From Caulobacter sp. 17J80-11 (GTDB lineage: Bacteria; Pseudomonadota; Alphaproteobacteria; Caulobacterales; Caulobacteraceae), in contig NZ_JACSJI010000003.1 of assembly GCF_014349105.1 (NCBI RefSeq), positions 186,001-250,000 of the forward strand: 64,000 bases of DNA. Reading direction: 5' to 3'. Shown here in pieces: positions 53,982 through 64,000 of the stretch. Under the pieces are notes generated by a model. That model was given only the letters and a program-made list of their open reading frames with translations, made no database searches and was not told the DNA's origin. Within the stretch, counting starts at the first letter, position 1. The number at the start of each line of letters is the position of its first letter. Position numbers and translations under genes: made by a program.

Positions 53982-56045
53982 TCAGCGCCCGGTCAGCTCC
54001 TTCACCAGACGCTGCTGGCCGTAGACCTTGTCGAGCGCCTCGGTGATGGCCGCGGCCGAGACCACGACCGAGCGGTTCACCCGCGGGTCGTAACCGAAGG
54101 CGTTGCGCTGCGTCAGGAAGGTCGAGTCGAAGTTGGCCCCGATCAGCTCGCCCTTGGCGTTGACCGCCGGCGAGCCGGAGCTGCCGCCGATGGTGTCGGT
54201 CGACACGGTCATGTCCATCACGCCGTCGGCCGGGAGCTTGCCCTTGGCCGCTTCGATCTGCTTGGCCAGCACGAAGGGCTCCGAGCCGGTGGCCCGGTCG
54301 AACAGGCCCGACCAGGTGGTGAACGGACCGATCATCCGTCCGTCCTGCTCCCAGCCTTCGATACGGCCCCAGCTCAGGCGGAGCGTGCCGGTGGCGTCCG
54401 GATAGACCTCGGTGCCGTAGACGGCGAAGCGGGCGCGGGCCAGCTGCTCGGCGGCGCGGTCGGTCGGGCCCTGGACGCGCTCCTCCCACTGGCTGCGGGC
54501 GGCGCGGGCGTCGTCCTGCATGGCCAGCGCCAAGCGGATCATCGGGTCTTCGGAGGCCTGCACGGCGGCCAGTCCGCCGTCCCACAGCGCCTTGCGGAAA
54601 GCCGGGTCGCCGACCTTGGTGCCTTGCGTGGCGCGCTGGGCCAGGGCCTCGGGCGATTCCTTGCCGAGCAGGTGGCGCACGCGCGGATCGTCGGCGGTCA
54701 GGAACTCGCGGGTCTTGGACAGCCAGAAGCCGAGCTGCAGCGCCTCCAGCTCCGGATAGGACGGCTTGGCGTCCAGCAGTTGCTTCTCGAGCAGGGGCAG
54801 GCGGGAGTCGGCGTATTCCGGCAGGCGGTCGGCCGACGGCTTGGCCCGCTCCTGGGCGGCGCGCACCAGGTCGCGCGCCTTCGCGAACAGGTCAGACCCG
54901 CCGCCAGCGCCCGACTCCAGGAAGTAGTAGGCGGGATACAGCTCGGCGTAGTCGTCCTGCACCGCGGCGATGTCCGTCCACGGGTCGCCGATCTCGGCCT
55001 TGAGCGCCGGGTCGGCCTGGACGCGGGCGATCAGGTCGGCCTCCTCGCGCGCCTTGCCGGCCATGAAGGCCGGGTCGATCAGGGCGCGCTGCTGGCCGCG
55101 GCCGCGCTTGTAGCGGTTCTCGACGCCGTCCAGCGTGTCGGCCGAGATGAAGCGGTTCTGCTCGCTTTCCTCGCGGAAGCGCAGCAGCCGGCCGCGGAAC
55201 TCCGAGCGGGTGGTCTGCTCCAGAGGCAGGGTGACGTCGCGCAGGGTGGAGAGCTGGCTCTGGGTCAGCAGGCGCGAGGTGGCGCCCGGGTTGCCGGCGA
55301 TGAACACCGGCTCGCCCGGCGTCGGCTTCGAGGCGTTCCACTTCAGGTGCACGGGCGTCGACAGCGGCTTGCCGTCGGCGCCGTAAATGCGCAGGAAGCC
55401 GGCGTCGACCGCGAAGCGCGGGAAGTTGAAATTGTCCGGATCGCCGCCGAAGGCCGCCGCCGCGTGCTCCGGCGAGAAGGCCAGGCGCACGTCGGTGTGG
55501 CGCTTGTAGCGATACAGCTTGAACTGGCCGCCGCGGTACAGGCTGACCACCTGGCAGCGGGTGGTCTTGTCGGCGCCGCAGGCCTCCTGCTCGATCGCGG
55601 TCATCTCCGCGTCGCGGGCCTTGGTGAAGGCCTTGCCGGTCTTGCCGGCGGCCGCGCCCTGCACCCGGGCGGTCACGTCGGTGATTTCGGTCAGCACCTC
55701 CGCGGTCATGCCGGGGCACTTGCGCTCCTCCTCGCGGGTCTTCGGCGAGAAGCCGTTCGCCACATAATCCTGCTGCGGCGTCGACAGGTTCTGGGCGCAG
55801 GAGATGACGCAGTGGTTGTTGGTCAGCACCAGGCCGTCCGGCGACACCAGCGAGGCCGAGCAGCCGGGGATACGCACCGACGAGGCGCGCACGTGGTCCA
55901 GCCAGGCCTGGTCGATCTTCGTGCCCAGCGCCTGATTCACCTTGGCGATCGGGAAGGCGTCGAAGGTCCACATGCCTTCCCCGGCTAGGGCGGGGGCGGC
56001 GAAGGCGAGCAGGGCGGCGGCGGCGGCGAGGGTGCGAACGGTCAT
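53982..56045 (-). CDS. S46-family dipeptidyl peptidase (DPP7/DPP11 type)
   Basis: A 687-residue exported serine peptidase (signal peptide ends ALA-GEG near 22). The chymotrypsin-like catalytic triad is visible: His78 in TNNHCVISC, Asp in FGGDPDNFNFP, and Ser near 620 in GGSSGSPAVNAKGE; the helical cap domain fills the middle. The family removes dipeptides from peptide N-termini in the periplasm of non-fermenting bacteria. The residue that sets DPP7 versus DPP11 specificity lies near GANFDSTF, which I cannot assign safely. It lies upstream of, and on the same strand as, the NRPS operon but is 248 bp away. Confidence 0.95.
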   Translation of the reverse strand: MTVRTLAAAAALLAFAAPALAGEGMWTFDAFPIAKVNQALGTKIDQAWLDHVRASSVRIPGCSASLVSPDGLVLTNNHCVISCAQNLSTPQQDYVANGFSPKTREEERKCPGMTAEVLTEITDVTARVQGAAAGKTGKAFTKARDAEMTAIEQEACGADKTTRCQVVSLYRGGQFKLYRYKRHTDVRLAFSPEHAAAAFGGDPDNFNFPRFAVDAGFLRIYGADGKPLSTPVHLKWNASKPTPGEPVFIAGNPGATSRLLTQSQLSTLRDVTLPLEQTTRSEFRGRLLRFREESEQNRFISADTLDGVENRYKRGRGQQRALIDPAFMAGKAREEADLIARVQADPALKAEIGDPWTDIAAVQDDYAELYPAYYFLESGAGGGSDLFAKARDLVRAAQERAKPSADRLPEYADSRLPLLEKQLLDAKPSYPELEALQLGFWLSKTREFLTADDPRVRHLLGKESPEALAQRATQGTKVGDPAFRKALWDGGLAAVQASEDPMIRLALAMQDDARAARSQWEERVQGPTDRAAEQLARARFAVYGTEVYPDATGTLRLSWGRIEGWEQDGRMIGPFTTWSGLFDRATGSEPFVLAKQIEAAKGKLPADGVMDMTVSTDTIGGSSGSPAVNAKGELIGANFDSTFLTQRNAFGYDPRVNRSVVVSAAAITEALDKVYGQQRLVKELTGR

Positions 56046-56201
56046 GCCGTCTGCTTAGCGTGGCCGGACGGTCGCCGCCAGCGTGGCCGCAAACCCCCAA
56101 TGCTCAAGGTGTTGCGATTGTGACGGCCAAGGAACCTGTGCTCGTCTGCTCCGGTTAGACTGCCTGCGCCGCACGAATGTGGCGGCCAAGTGGCGAACGG
56201 T

Positions 56202-56215
56202 GAAGCTTAAGCTTC
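56202..56215. promoter_or_regulatory. 14-bp perfect palindrome between S46 peptidase and LuxR-type gene
   Basis: GAAGCTTAAGCTTC is a perfect palindrome in the divergent 241-bp promoter region. A pair of near-identical direct repeats, TGACGGCCAAG (from about 56119) and TGGCGGCCAAG (from about 56180), lies beside it. These could be binding sites of the HTH protein encoded next; there is no direct proof. Confidence 0.4.
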
Positions 56216-56286
56216 CAGTACGGCCATGGTTCTTCGTGAATGACCTTGGTTCCTTTTCCGCTTTCAGGTGGATGGAGAGAAAGTTC

Positions 56287-56514
56287 ATGCTGAGCCGGGA
56301 GCCGCAACTGCTCGCTCAACTCACCCAGCGGGAGTCACAGGTGTTGCGCCTGCTGGCGGCCGGCCTCTCGTCCAAGGAGGTGGCGCAGGAACTGGCGATC
56401 GCGCCCCGGACGGTGGAGCGCTACATCGACCAGGTCCGCCTGAAGACCCGCGCGCGCAACCGCACCCACATGGTGGTCGAGGCGATCCGCATCGGCCTGA
56501 TCACCCCGGCCTGA
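56287..56514 (+). CDS. LuxR-type HTH-only transcriptional regulator
   Basis: A 75-residue protein made of little more than a GerE/LuxR DNA-binding domain: LTQRESQVLRLLAAGLSSKE (scaffold and first helices), VAQELAIAPRTVERYIDQVR (recognition helix) and LKTRARNRTHMVVEAIRIGLI (dimer helix). No receiver or ligand domain is attached. The ATG has GGAGAG eight bases upstream; an ATG five codons earlier (56272) is an alternative. It is divergent from the S46 peptidase. Such single-domain regulators usually respond through concentration or partner proteins. Confidence 0.85.
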   Translation: MLSREPQLLAQLTQRESQVLRLLAAGLSSKEVAQELAIAPRTVERYIDQVRLKTRARNRTHMVVEAIRIGLITPA

Positions 56515-56570
56515 TCTCGACCTCTTCGCCGCCCCGACGCTAGACAGGGGCGACTGGGGGAGGCGAGGCG

Positions 56571-57890
56571 ATGCTGGACATCACACCGGAGCGGCAGGCG
56601 AAGGCCCTGCGCCATCTCGAGGCGGCCGAGCGCGCCGCCCGCACCCTTCCCGGTTGGACCGCGCCGAAAGCGCCGCCGGTCCGGCGCGTGGGCGTGGTCG
56701 GGGCCGGCACCATGGGCGCCGGGATCGCGGCCAGTCTCCTCAACGCGGACTTCGACGTCGTCCTGCTCGACGTGGACGCGGCCGGCCTGGCGCGCGGCCA
56801 GAAGGCTGTCGCCGCGATCTTCCAGCGCTCGGTCGAGCGCGGCCGGCTGACCGCCGAACAGGCGCAGGCTCGCACGAGCCGGCTGGAGGCGACCCAGGAC
56901 TGGGCGCGCTTCGCCGACGCCGACCTGGTGATCGAGGCGGTGTTCGAGGGCATGGCCCTCAAGAAGGAGGTGTTCGCCAAGCTCGAGACGGTCTGCCGTC
57001 CCGACGCGCTTCTGGCCACCAACACCTCCAGCCTCGACGTCGACGAGATTGCGGCGGCGACTGAGCACCCGGAGCGGGTGCTGGGCCTGCACTTCTTCAG
57101 CCCCGCCAACGTCATGCCGCTGGTCGAAATCGTGCGCGCGGCCAAGACGTCGGACGCCGCCCTGGCCGCGGCCTTCGCCGTCACCGAGGCGATCGGCAAG
57201 GTCGGCGTGGTCTCCCGCGTGGGCTTCGGCTTCATCGGCAACCGCATGCTGCAGCCCTACGGCCGGGAGGCGCAGCGCCTGCTGCTGGAAGGCGCCTCGC
57301 CCGCGCAGGTCGACGGCGCGCTGGAGGCGTTCGGCATGGCCATGGGCCCGCTGGCGGTGGCGGATCTGGCCGGCATCGACGTCGGCGTGCGCGTGCGCGC
57401 CGAGCAGCCGAACCCGCCGAGCGACCCCAGCTTCTTCCTGCCGGCGCGGCTGATGTTCGACCGCGGCCGCTACGGCCAGAAGACCGGCGCCGGCTTCTAC
57501 CGCTACGACCCGGCCACCCGCGCCCGCACGCCGGATGCGGAGGTCGACGCCGTGCTGGCCGAGGCCGCCGCCGCTCTCGGCATCGAGCGACGCACGGTGT
57601 CGGACGAGGAGATCCGCGAGCGCTGCCTCTTCGCCCTGATCAACGAAGGCGCGCAGCTGCTGGAGGAGGGGATCGCGCTGCGCGCCTCGGACGTCGACGT
57701 CGTCTGGACCCGCGGCTACGGCTTCCCCAAGGCGCGCGGCGGTCCGATGTTTTACGCCGATACGATTGGCCTGCGGACGGTGGCGGAGCGGGTGCGGGCT
57801 TACGGCTGGCGGCTCGCGCCGCTGCTGGAACGGCTGGCGGCGGAGGGCTCGGCCTTCGAGGCGTGGGACCAACGAAACCCTCTCCCATAG
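56571..57890 (+). CDS. 3-hydroxyacyl-CoA dehydrogenase
   Basis: A 439-residue enzyme. The NAD-binding motif VGVVGAGTMGAGIAASL is near 41-57, the catalytic His is in VLGLHFFSPANVMPLVEIV and the first C-terminal domain starts at FGFIGNRMLQPYGREAQ, followed by a second, as in FadB/FadJ. The N-terminal enoyl-CoA hydratase part of FadB is absent and replaced by about 38 residues. It oxidises 3-hydroxyacyl-CoA. The last codons and stop (NPLP, TAG) come from a repeat element, so the C-terminus has been trimmed or replaced. It likely serves the CoA pathway downstream. Confidence 0.92.
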   Translation: MLDITPERQAKALRHLEAAERAARTLPGWTAPKAPPVRRVGVVGAGTMGAGIAASLLNADFDVVLLDVDAAGLARGQKAVAAIFQRSVERGRLTAEQAQARTSRLEATQDWARFADADLVIEAVFEGMALKKEVFAKLETVCRPDALLATNTSSLDVDEIAAATEHPERVLGLHFFSPANVMPLVEIVRAAKTSDAALAAAFAVTEAIGKVGVVSRVGFGFIGNRMLQPYGREAQRLLLEGASPAQVDGALEAFGMAMGPLAVADLAGIDVGVRVRAEQPNPPSDPSFFLPARLMFDRGRYGQKTGAGFYRYDPATRARTPDAEVDAVLAEAAAALGIERRTVSDEEIRERCLFALINEGAQLLEEGIALRASDVDVVWTRGYGFPKARGGPMFYADTIGLRTVAERVRAYGWRLAPLLERLAAEGSAFEAWDQRNPLP

Positions 57891-58012
57891 GGAGAGGGAG
57901 GGGCCCAGCCGAAGGCTGGGGGGTGAGGGGTTACGCGGCTGGCCGCCTTACCCTCATCCCTCCCACCCGCTGCGCGGGCGGGCCCCTCCCTTCTCCCGAC
58001 CGGGAGAAGGGA
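57878..58012. repeat. Intergenic palindromic repeat (multi-hairpin) that supplies a stop codon
   Basis: The element opens with a perfect 9-bp stem (57878-57886 with 57890-57898), then has a 7-bp stem (57904-57910 with 57914-57920), a 5-bp stem (57966-57970 with 57974-57978) and a terminal perfect 12-bp stem (57987-57998 with 58001-58012, loop AC). The pyrimidine/purine-rich arms resemble those of short intergenic repeats in other alphaproteobacteria but differ from the element at 3778 and 28884. The stop codon of the 3-hydroxyacyl-CoA dehydrogenase lies in its first stem. Confidence 0.75.
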
Positions 58013-58082
58013 CAGAGGCACTGGACGACTCGCGTGCAGATATTTTAGGCTTAAACTATCTCCACGCTCGTCGGAGCCACGG

Positions 58083-60362
58083 ATGAAGATCGCCTGCCTC
58101 GGCGGAGGTCCCGCCGGCCTCTACTTCGCGATCTCGATGAAGCTGCGCGACCCCGGTTGCGCGGTCACCGTCTACGAGCGCAATCGGCCGGACGACACCT
58201 TCGGCTGGGGCGTGGTGTTTTCCGACCAGACGCTGGAGAACCTGCTGGCCAACGATCCGGTCAGCGCCCAGTCGATCGCCGACGCCCTGGCGCACTGGGA
58301 CGACATCGACGTCTTCTACCGCGGCGCGAAGGTCACCTCGTCGGGCCACGGCTTCTCCGGGATCGGCCGCAAGCGGCTGCTCAACCTTCTGCAGGACCGC
58401 GCCCGCGCGCTGGGCGTCGAGCTGAAGTTCGAAACCGACGTCGGTCCGGACCTCTCGCAATTCGCCGACTGCGACCTGGTGGTCGCCGCCGACGGCCTGA
58501 ACAGCAAGGTGCGCAACGCTCACCCCGAGGTGTTCGGCGCCGACGTCGAGGTGCGGTCCAACAAGTTCGTCTGGCTGGGCACCCACAAGGCGTTCGACGC
58601 CTTCACCTTCATTTTCGAAGAAACCGAGCACGGCTGGATCTGGGCCCACGCCTACCGCTTCGAGGACGGCGCCTCGACCTTCATCATGGAGTGCTCGGAG
58701 GCGACCTGGCGGGGCCTGGGCTTCGATCGGATGGATCAGGACGAGACCTGCCGGGCGGGCGAGCGGATCTTCGCCCGCTGGCTGGACGGCCACGCCCTGA
58801 TGTCCAACGCCCGGCACCTGCGCGGCTCGGCCTGGCTGAACTTCCCGCGCGTGCTGTGCCGGACCTGGCGCGACGGCAAGGTCGTGCTGATGGGCGACGC
58901 CGCCCACACCGCCCACTTCTCCATCGGCTCCGGCACCAAGCTGGCCCTGGAGGACGCCATCAAGCTGGCCGAGGTGCTGCAGGGGCCGGGGACGCTGGAC
59001 CAGAAGCTCGACGCCTATCAGGCCGAGCGCGAGGTCGAGGTGTTCAAGCTCCAGAGCGCGGCGCGCAACTCGACCGAATGGTTCGAGCACCTGGAGCGCT
59101 ACACCGCGCTGCAACCCGAACAGTTCGCCTACGCCCTGCTCACCCGCAGCCAGCGGGTCAGCCACGAGAACCTGCGGGTGCGCGATCGCGGCTACCTGGA
59201 AGGGGTGGAGCGCTGGTTCGCCGAGCAGGCTACGGGAAGGCCCCCGGCGCGGCCGACGCCGCCCATGTTCGCGCCGCTCAAGCTGCGCGAGATGGAGGTG
59301 AAGAACCGCGTCGTGGTCTCGCCCATGTGCATGTACTCGGCGGTCGACGGCGCTCCGAACGACTTCCACCTGGTGCACCTGGGCGCGCGCGCCATGGGCG
59401 GAGCGGGCCTGGTGTTCACCGAGATGACCGACGTCTCGGCCGACGGGCGCATCACGCCGGGCTGCACCGGCATGTACGCGCCCGAGCACGTGCCCGCCTG
59501 GAAGCGCATCGTCGACTTCGTCCACGCCAATTCCGACGCGAAGATCGTCCTCCAGCTCAGCCACGCCGGCCGCAAGGGCTCCGTGCAGGTTCCCTGGGAG
59601 GGCGGCGCCGACGACCTGCCGCTGGCCGAGGGGAACTGGGAGCTGATCGCGCCCTCGCCGATCCCCTGGGCGCCGCACAACCAGGTTCCGCGCGAGATGA
59701 CCCGCGCCGACATGGATCGGGTGAAGGCCGATTTCGTACGGGCGACCGAAATGGCCGAGCAGGCCGGCTTCGACATGGTCGAGCTGCACTGCGCCCACGG
59801 CTACCTGCTGTCGTCATTCCTGACGCCGCTGTCGAACCGGCGCACGGACGAGTACGGCGGCCCGGTCGAGAACCGCCTGCGCTTCCCGCTGGAGGTGTTC
59901 GAGGCGATGCGGGCGGTGTGGCCGGCCGACAAGCCGATGTCGGTGCGCGTCTCGGCCACCGACTGGGTCGACGAGGGCCTGAGCAACGAGGACTCGGTGG
60001 CCATCGCCAAGGCCTTCGCGGAGGCCGGGGCCGACCTGATCGACGTCTCCTGCGGCCAGACCTGGCCGGAGGCCAAGCCGGTCTACGGGCGCATGTTCCA
60101 GACCCCGTTCGCCGACCGCATCCGCAACGAGGGCGGCGTGCGCACCATGGCGGTCGGCAACATCTTCGAGGCCGACCACGTCAACAGCATCCTGGCCGCC
60201 GGCCGCGCCGACCTGTGCGCGCTGGCCCGGCCGCATCTGGCCGACCCCGCGTGGAGTCTTCGGGCGGCCGCCGAGCTCGGCTTCGACGGCCTGAAGCCGC
60301 CGGTGCAGTACGCCGCCGGCCACGCCCAGTTGAAGCGAAACCTGACGCGGGGGGCGTCATGA
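58083..60362 (+). CDS. Bifunctional aromatic acyl-CoA monooxygenase/reductase (ACMR or salicylyl-CoA 5-hydroxylase type)
   Basis: A 759-residue fusion of two flavoproteins. The N-terminal ~385 residues are a class A FAD monooxygenase ([39 protein letters not shown] as the second FAD motif). From about 395 the C-terminal half is an old-yellow-enzyme reductase ([38 protein letters not shown]). This is the architecture of 2-aminobenzoyl-CoA monooxygenase/reductase from Azoarcus evansii and of proteins called bifunctional salicylyl-CoA 5-hydroxylase/oxidoreductase. It would hydroxylate and partly reduce the ring. First gene of an overlapping operon. Confidence 0.93.
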   Translation: MKIACLGGGPAGLYFAISMKLRDPGCAVTVYERNRPDDTFGWGVVFSDQTLENLLANDPVSAQSIADALAHWDDIDVFYRGAKVTSSGHGFSGIGRKRLLNLLQDRARALGVELKFETDVGPDLSQFADCDLVVAADGLNSKVRNAHPEVFGADVEVRSNKFVWLGTHKAFDAFTFIFEETEHGWIWAHAYRFEDGASTFIMECSEATWRGLGFDRMDQDETCRAGERIFARWLDGHALMSNARHLRGSAWLNFPRVLCRTWRDGKVVLMGDAAHTAHFSIGSGTKLALEDAIKLAEVLQGPGTLDQKLDAYQAEREVEVFKLQSAARNSTEWFEHLERYTALQPEQFAYALLTRSQRVSHENLRVRDRGYLEGVERWFAEQATGRPPARPTPPMFAPLKLREMEVKNRVVVSPMCMYSAVDGAPNDFHLVHLGARAMGGAGLVFTEMTDVSADGRITPGCTGMYAPEHVPAWKRIVDFVHANSDAKIVLQLSHAGRKGSVQVPWEGGADDLPLAEGNWELIAPSPIPWAPHNQVPREMTRADMDRVKADFVRATEMAEQAGFDMVELHCAHGYLLSSFLTPLSNRRTDEYGGPVENRLRFPLEVFEAMRAVWPADKPMSVRVSATDWVDEGLSNEDSVAIAKAFAEAGADLIDVSCGQTWPEAKPVYGRMFQTPFADRIRNEGGVRTMAVGNIFEADHVNSILAAGRADLCALARPHLADPAWSLRAAAELGFDGLKPPVQYAAGHAQLKRNLTRGAS

Positions 60363-61129
60363 GCCAGCAACCACTGAAGAACAGACACGCGGTGATCACC
60401 GGCGGGGGCGGGGGGATCGGCGCGGCGATCGCGGAGCGGCTGTCGGCGCTGGGGGCGTCGGTCAGCCTGCTGGGCCGGGACCTCGCCAAGCTGGAGCGCC
60501 AGCACGCGCGCATGCCCCACGCCTTCGCGGCGGTGTGCGACGTCACCGACGGCAGCGCTGTCAGCCACGCCTTCGCCGCGGCGGTCGAGCGGTTCGGGCC
60601 GGTGTCGGTGCTGGTCAACAACGCCGGTGCGGCGCCGTCCGCGGCCTTCGCCAAGACCTCGCGCGAGACCTGGGACGAGGTGATGGCGGTCAACCTGACC
60701 GGCGCCTTCCTGTGCGCCCAGGCGGCGCTGCCGGGCATGCAGGCCGCCGGCTGGGGCCGCATCGTCAACGTCGCCTCGACCGCCGGCCTGAAGGGCTACC
60801 CGTACGTGTCGGCCTATGTCGCGGCCAAGCACGGCCTGGTCGGCCTGACCCGCGCGCTGGCGCTGGAGGTGGCCCGGAGCGGCGTGACCGTGAACGCGGT
60901 CTGCCCCGGCTTCACCGACACCGACCTGGTCGGCCGCGCGGTGGAGGCCATCGCCGCCAAGACCGGCCGCGAACCCGAGGCCGCCAAGGCTGCCCTGGCG
61001 GCGAGCAATCCGCAGGGCCGGCTGGTCGAGCCGGCCGAGGTGGCCGCCGCGGTCGCCTGGCTGTGCCTGCCGGAAAGCGCGGCGGTGAACGGCGCGGCCA
61101 TTCCGGTCGCGGGCGGCGAGGTCGGCTGA
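60359..61129 (+). CDS. SDR-family NAD(P)-dependent oxidoreductase
   Basis: A 256-residue short-chain dehydrogenase with [14 protein letters not shown] cofactor motif (TGxxxGIG type), VNNAGAAPS, and active-site Ser/Tyr/Lys in [21 protein letters not shown]. It overlaps the upstream monooxygenase by four bases (ATGA) and the next MarR gene by one base, so it is translated as part of the operon. In a ring-cleavage pathway it would act on a hydroxyacyl- or ketocyclohexane-type CoA intermediate; this is inferred from context. Confidence 0.93.
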   Translation: MSQQPLKNRHAVITGGGGGIGAAIAERLSALGASVSLLGRDLAKLERQHARMPHAFAAVCDVTDGSAVSHAFAAAVERFGPVSVLVNNAGAAPSAAFAKTSRETWDEVMAVNLTGAFLCAQAALPGMQAAGWGRIVNVASTAGLKGYPYVSAYVAAKHGLVGLTRALALEVARSGVTVNAVCPGFTDTDLVGRAVEAIAAKTGREPEAAKAALAASNPQGRLVEPAEVAAAVAWLCLPESAAVNGAAIPVAGGEVG

Positions 61130-61625
61130 TGGAGGCCGCGTTCAGCCCTCCCGACAAGCTGGGCGGCGCGCCGGACGGCAAGCGCTCGCTGCGGGTGTGG
61201 CTGCGCCTTTTGACCTGTGCGTCGATGGTGGAGCGCCGCGTCGCCGCGCGCTTCCGCGACGAGTTCGACACCACCCTGCCGCGCTTCGACTTCCTGTCGG
61301 CGCTGGACCGGGCCGGACCGGAAGGACTGCCGCTGGGCGAGGTCTCGCGCATGCTGCTGGTCACCAACGGCGCGGTCACCGGCCTGGCGACCGGGCTGAA
61401 GGCCGACGGCCTGATCGAGACCCTGGAGACCGCCGACCGGCGGGTCCGGCGCGTACGCCTGACCGCGCTCGGCCGCGCCCGCTTCGCCGCCATGGCCCGG
61501 GCCCACGAGGGCTGGATCGAGGCCCTCTTCGCCGATCTGGCCGAAGGCGAGGCTGAACAGTTGATGACCCTGCTGGACCGCACCAAGCGGTCCCTGCAAC
61601 GCACCACCCCCGAGGAGCTCGCCGG

Positions 61626-61629
<4 letters not shown>
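61129..61629 (+). CDS. MarR family transcriptional regulator of the catabolic operon
   Basis: A 166-residue winged-helix protein. The DNA-binding core reads [20 protein letters not shown] and the wing [20 protein letters not shown], with the DRR motif. It is embedded between the SDR and enoyl-CoA hydratase genes with 1- and 4-base overlaps. MarR regulators in aromatic-CoA clusters (for example BadR, CouR, FerC-like) usually bind the pathway's CoA thioester and derepress the operon; that role is inferred by position. Confidence 0.92.
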
Positions 61630-62434
<805 letters not shown>

Positions 62435-62435
<1 letters not shown>

Positions 62436-63607
62436 TGGCCGACCGCAGCTTCCTCGCCTGGCCGTTCTTCGAGGACCGCCACCGCGCGTACGCCGACAAG
62501 CTGGACGCCTTTGCGGACGCCGAGATCGCGCCGCTGGAGGGCGACCACCCCGAGGCCGACCTCGACCACGCCTGCCGCGAGATTCTGGGCCGTTTGGCCG
62601 CCGGCGGCTGGCTGCAGAACGCGGTGCCCGGCGAAGGGCGGCCGCTGGACGTGCGCACCCTGTGTCTGACCCGCGAGACCCTCGCGCGCCGCTCCGGTCT
62701 GGCAGACTTCGTCTTCGCCATGCAGGGCCTGGGCTCCGGCCCGATCAGCCTGTTCGGCACGGATGAGCAGAAGGCGGCCTACCTGCCGGCCGTCGCCCGC
62801 GGCGAGAAGATCGCCGCTTTCGCCCTGTCCGAGCCCGAGGCCGGATCGGACGTCGCCGCCCTGGCCATGACCGCGCGCGACGACGGCGACGCCTACGTGC
62901 TGGACGGGACCAAGACCTGGATCTCCAACGGCGGCCTGGCCGACTTCTACGTGGTGTTCGCCCGCACCGGCGAGGCGCCCGGGGCCAAGGGCCTGTCGGC
63001 CTTCATCGTCGACGCCGACACTCCCGGCTTCAGCGTGGTCGAGCGCATTCCGCTGATCGCTCCGCACCCGCTGGCCACCCTGCGGTTCGACGGCTGCCGG
63101 GTGCCGAAGGACCGGCTGATCGGCGCGCCGGGCGAGGGCTTCCGGCTGGCCATGGCGACGCTGGACGTGTTCCGTTCGACCGTCGGCGCCGCGGCGCTCG
63201 GCTTCGCTCGCCGGGCGTTCGACGAGGCGCTGGCGCGCACCTCGAGCCGCCAGCTGTTCGGCGCGCCGATGGCCGACCTGCAGCTGGTGCAGGCCAGCCT
63301 CGCCGACATGGCGCTCGACATCGATACGTCGGCGCTCCTGATCTACCGCGCGGCCTGGGCCAAGGATTCCGGCGCCACGCGGGTCACCCGCGAGGCCGCC
63401 ATGGCCAAGCTGCACGCCACGGAGACCGCCCAGAAGGCGATCGACGCCGCCGTCCAGCTGCACGGCGGGCTCGGCGTCATGGCCGGCCATCCGGTCGAGC
63501 GGCTCTACCGCGAGATCCGGGCGCTGCGGATCTACGAGGGCGCCTCGGAAGTGCAGAAGATCGTCATCGCCCGCCAGGCGCTCGCCGCCTGGGCCGGGCG
63601 GGCCTGA
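62435..63607 (+). CDS. Acyl-CoA dehydrogenase
   Basis: A 390-residue flavoenzyme of full length. The FAD/substrate signature is [16 protein letters not shown] near 127-142, the middle beta domain follows ([20 protein letters not shown]), and the C-terminal helical domain ends with [20 protein letters not shown], where Glu in YEG is the general base. It would introduce a double bond into an acyl-CoA of the pathway and pass electrons to ETF. The start overlaps the hydratase stop (TGATG). Confidence 0.94.
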
Positions 63608-63619
63608 GGGAGAAGGTCC

Positions 63620-64000
63620 ATGGGCGAGTACACGGCGCACGTCGACACCTTCGTCCGGGACCATCTGCCCTCGCCCGACCAGCTGCCCCAGTTCCGCTTC
63701 GACCTGCCGGAGCTCAACTACCCGCCGCGGCTGAACGCCGGGGCCTTGCTGGACCGGGCGGTCGCCGCCGGCCTCGGCGACAAGGCCGCGGTGGTCTGGG
63801 GCGACCAGGCCTGGAGCTATGCCGAGCTGCTGGTCCACGCCAACCGGATCGCCCGCGTGCTGGTCGAAGACATGGGACTGGTCCCCGGCGGGCGGGTGCT
63901 GCTGCACGCGCCCAACTGCGCCTGGGCGGTCGCGGCCTGGTTCGGAATCGTCAAGGCCGGCGGGGTGGTGGTCGCCACCATGCCCATGCTGCGCGCCGGC
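63620..64000 (+). CDS. Acid-CoA ligase, 5' part (2-aminobenzoate/benzoate-CoA ligase type)
   Basis: The first 127 residues of an ANL-superfamily ligase, cut by the window end. The beginning, THVD-like [20 protein letters not shown] followed by [14 protein letters not shown] and [18 protein letters not shown], matches N-termini of 2-aminobenzoate-CoA and related benzoate-CoA ligases. The A3/A5 motifs and substrate pocket lie beyond the window. It follows the acyl-CoA dehydrogenase by 12 bases with AGGGAGAAGG as ribosome site. It would activate the aromatic acid for the pathway. Confidence 0.88.
   Translation, partial: MGEYTAHVDTFVRDHLPSPDQLPQFRFDLPELNYPPRLNAGALLDRAVAAGLGDKAAVVWGDQAWSYAELLVHANRIARVLVEDMGLVPGGRVLLHAPNCAWAVAAWFGIVKAGGVVVATMPMLRAG

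Overview
The window is GC-rich (about two thirds G+C or more) chromosomal DNA from an alphaproteobacterium, most likely Caulobacteraceae (Caulobacter/Phenylobacterium-like). The evidence is a long-linker FtsZ with GANTC (CcrM-type) sites in front of it, a Caulobacter-type fliL-fliM-TM/coiled-coil-motE flagellar block, a sigma-54-type promoter before flgFGAH, TonB-dependent and FadL-type outer-membrane proteins, and HxlR/MarR/CsbD/S46 families common in this group. The genus is an inference, not a proof.

Layout. 1-8.8 kb: 3' end of a TonB-dependent receptor with a strong terminator, MarR regulator, Hpt phosphotransfer protein, AroQ-type chorismate mutase, TrxR-like ferredoxin-NADP reductase, a palindromic intergenic repeat, CNNM/CorC transporter, 3D-domain secreted protein, GST, adrenodoxin-type ferredoxin, Nudix hydrolase, small membrane protein and methyltransferase. 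8.8-16.5 kb: MATE exporter, two tandem CsbD genes, VWA protein, exported protein, GNAT, a quinone oxidoreductase divergent from an HxlR regulator whose candidate operator covers its own start codon, class II deacetylase and histidine phosphatase. 16.6-20.1 kb: xseB-csaA-ispA-dxs, supplying isoprenoid precursors.

20.1-22.6 kb holds five tandem, mutually divergent genes for small exported proteins. Three are lipoproteins, and all five share a Trp...Cys...C-terminal Cys layout; I recognise no family. 22.7-32.1 kb is flagellar: flgF-flgG-flgA-flgH on the minus strand and fliL-fliM-(PflI-like)-(MotE-like)-TPR protein on the plus strand. 32.1-39.3 kb is envelope and housekeeping: ftsZ, lpxC, bamD, recN, then map and sfsA on the other strand, followed by what looks like a truncated CinA-like remnant. 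39.5-45.9 kb: two tandem FadL-family porins, a DEAD-box RNA helicase, an M28 peptidase and tRNA-Leu(UAA).

45.9-53.7 kb is a compact four-gene nonribosomal peptide operon on the minus strand: free-standing A-PCP (pocket residues close to a leucine code), cytochrome P450, Sfp-type phosphopantetheinyl transferase, and a C-A-PCP-TE module whose thioesterase has Cys in place of the nucleophilic Ser. The arrangement suggests a hydroxylated leucine-derived dipeptide released by a Cys-thioesterase, possibly as a strained ring. This is the strongest candidate for an undescribed system.

54-64 kb: S46 peptidase, an HTH-only LuxR-type regulator, a 3-hydroxyacyl-CoA dehydrogenase whose stop codon lies inside a repeat element, then an overlapping operon. 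That operon encodes a FAD-monooxygenase/old-yellow-enzyme fusion, SDR, MarR regulator, enoyl-CoA hydratase, acyl-CoA dehydrogenase and an acid-CoA ligase cut by the window end. It fits CoA-dependent aerobic aromatic acid breakdown of the 2-aminobenzoyl-CoA (or salicylyl-CoA) type.
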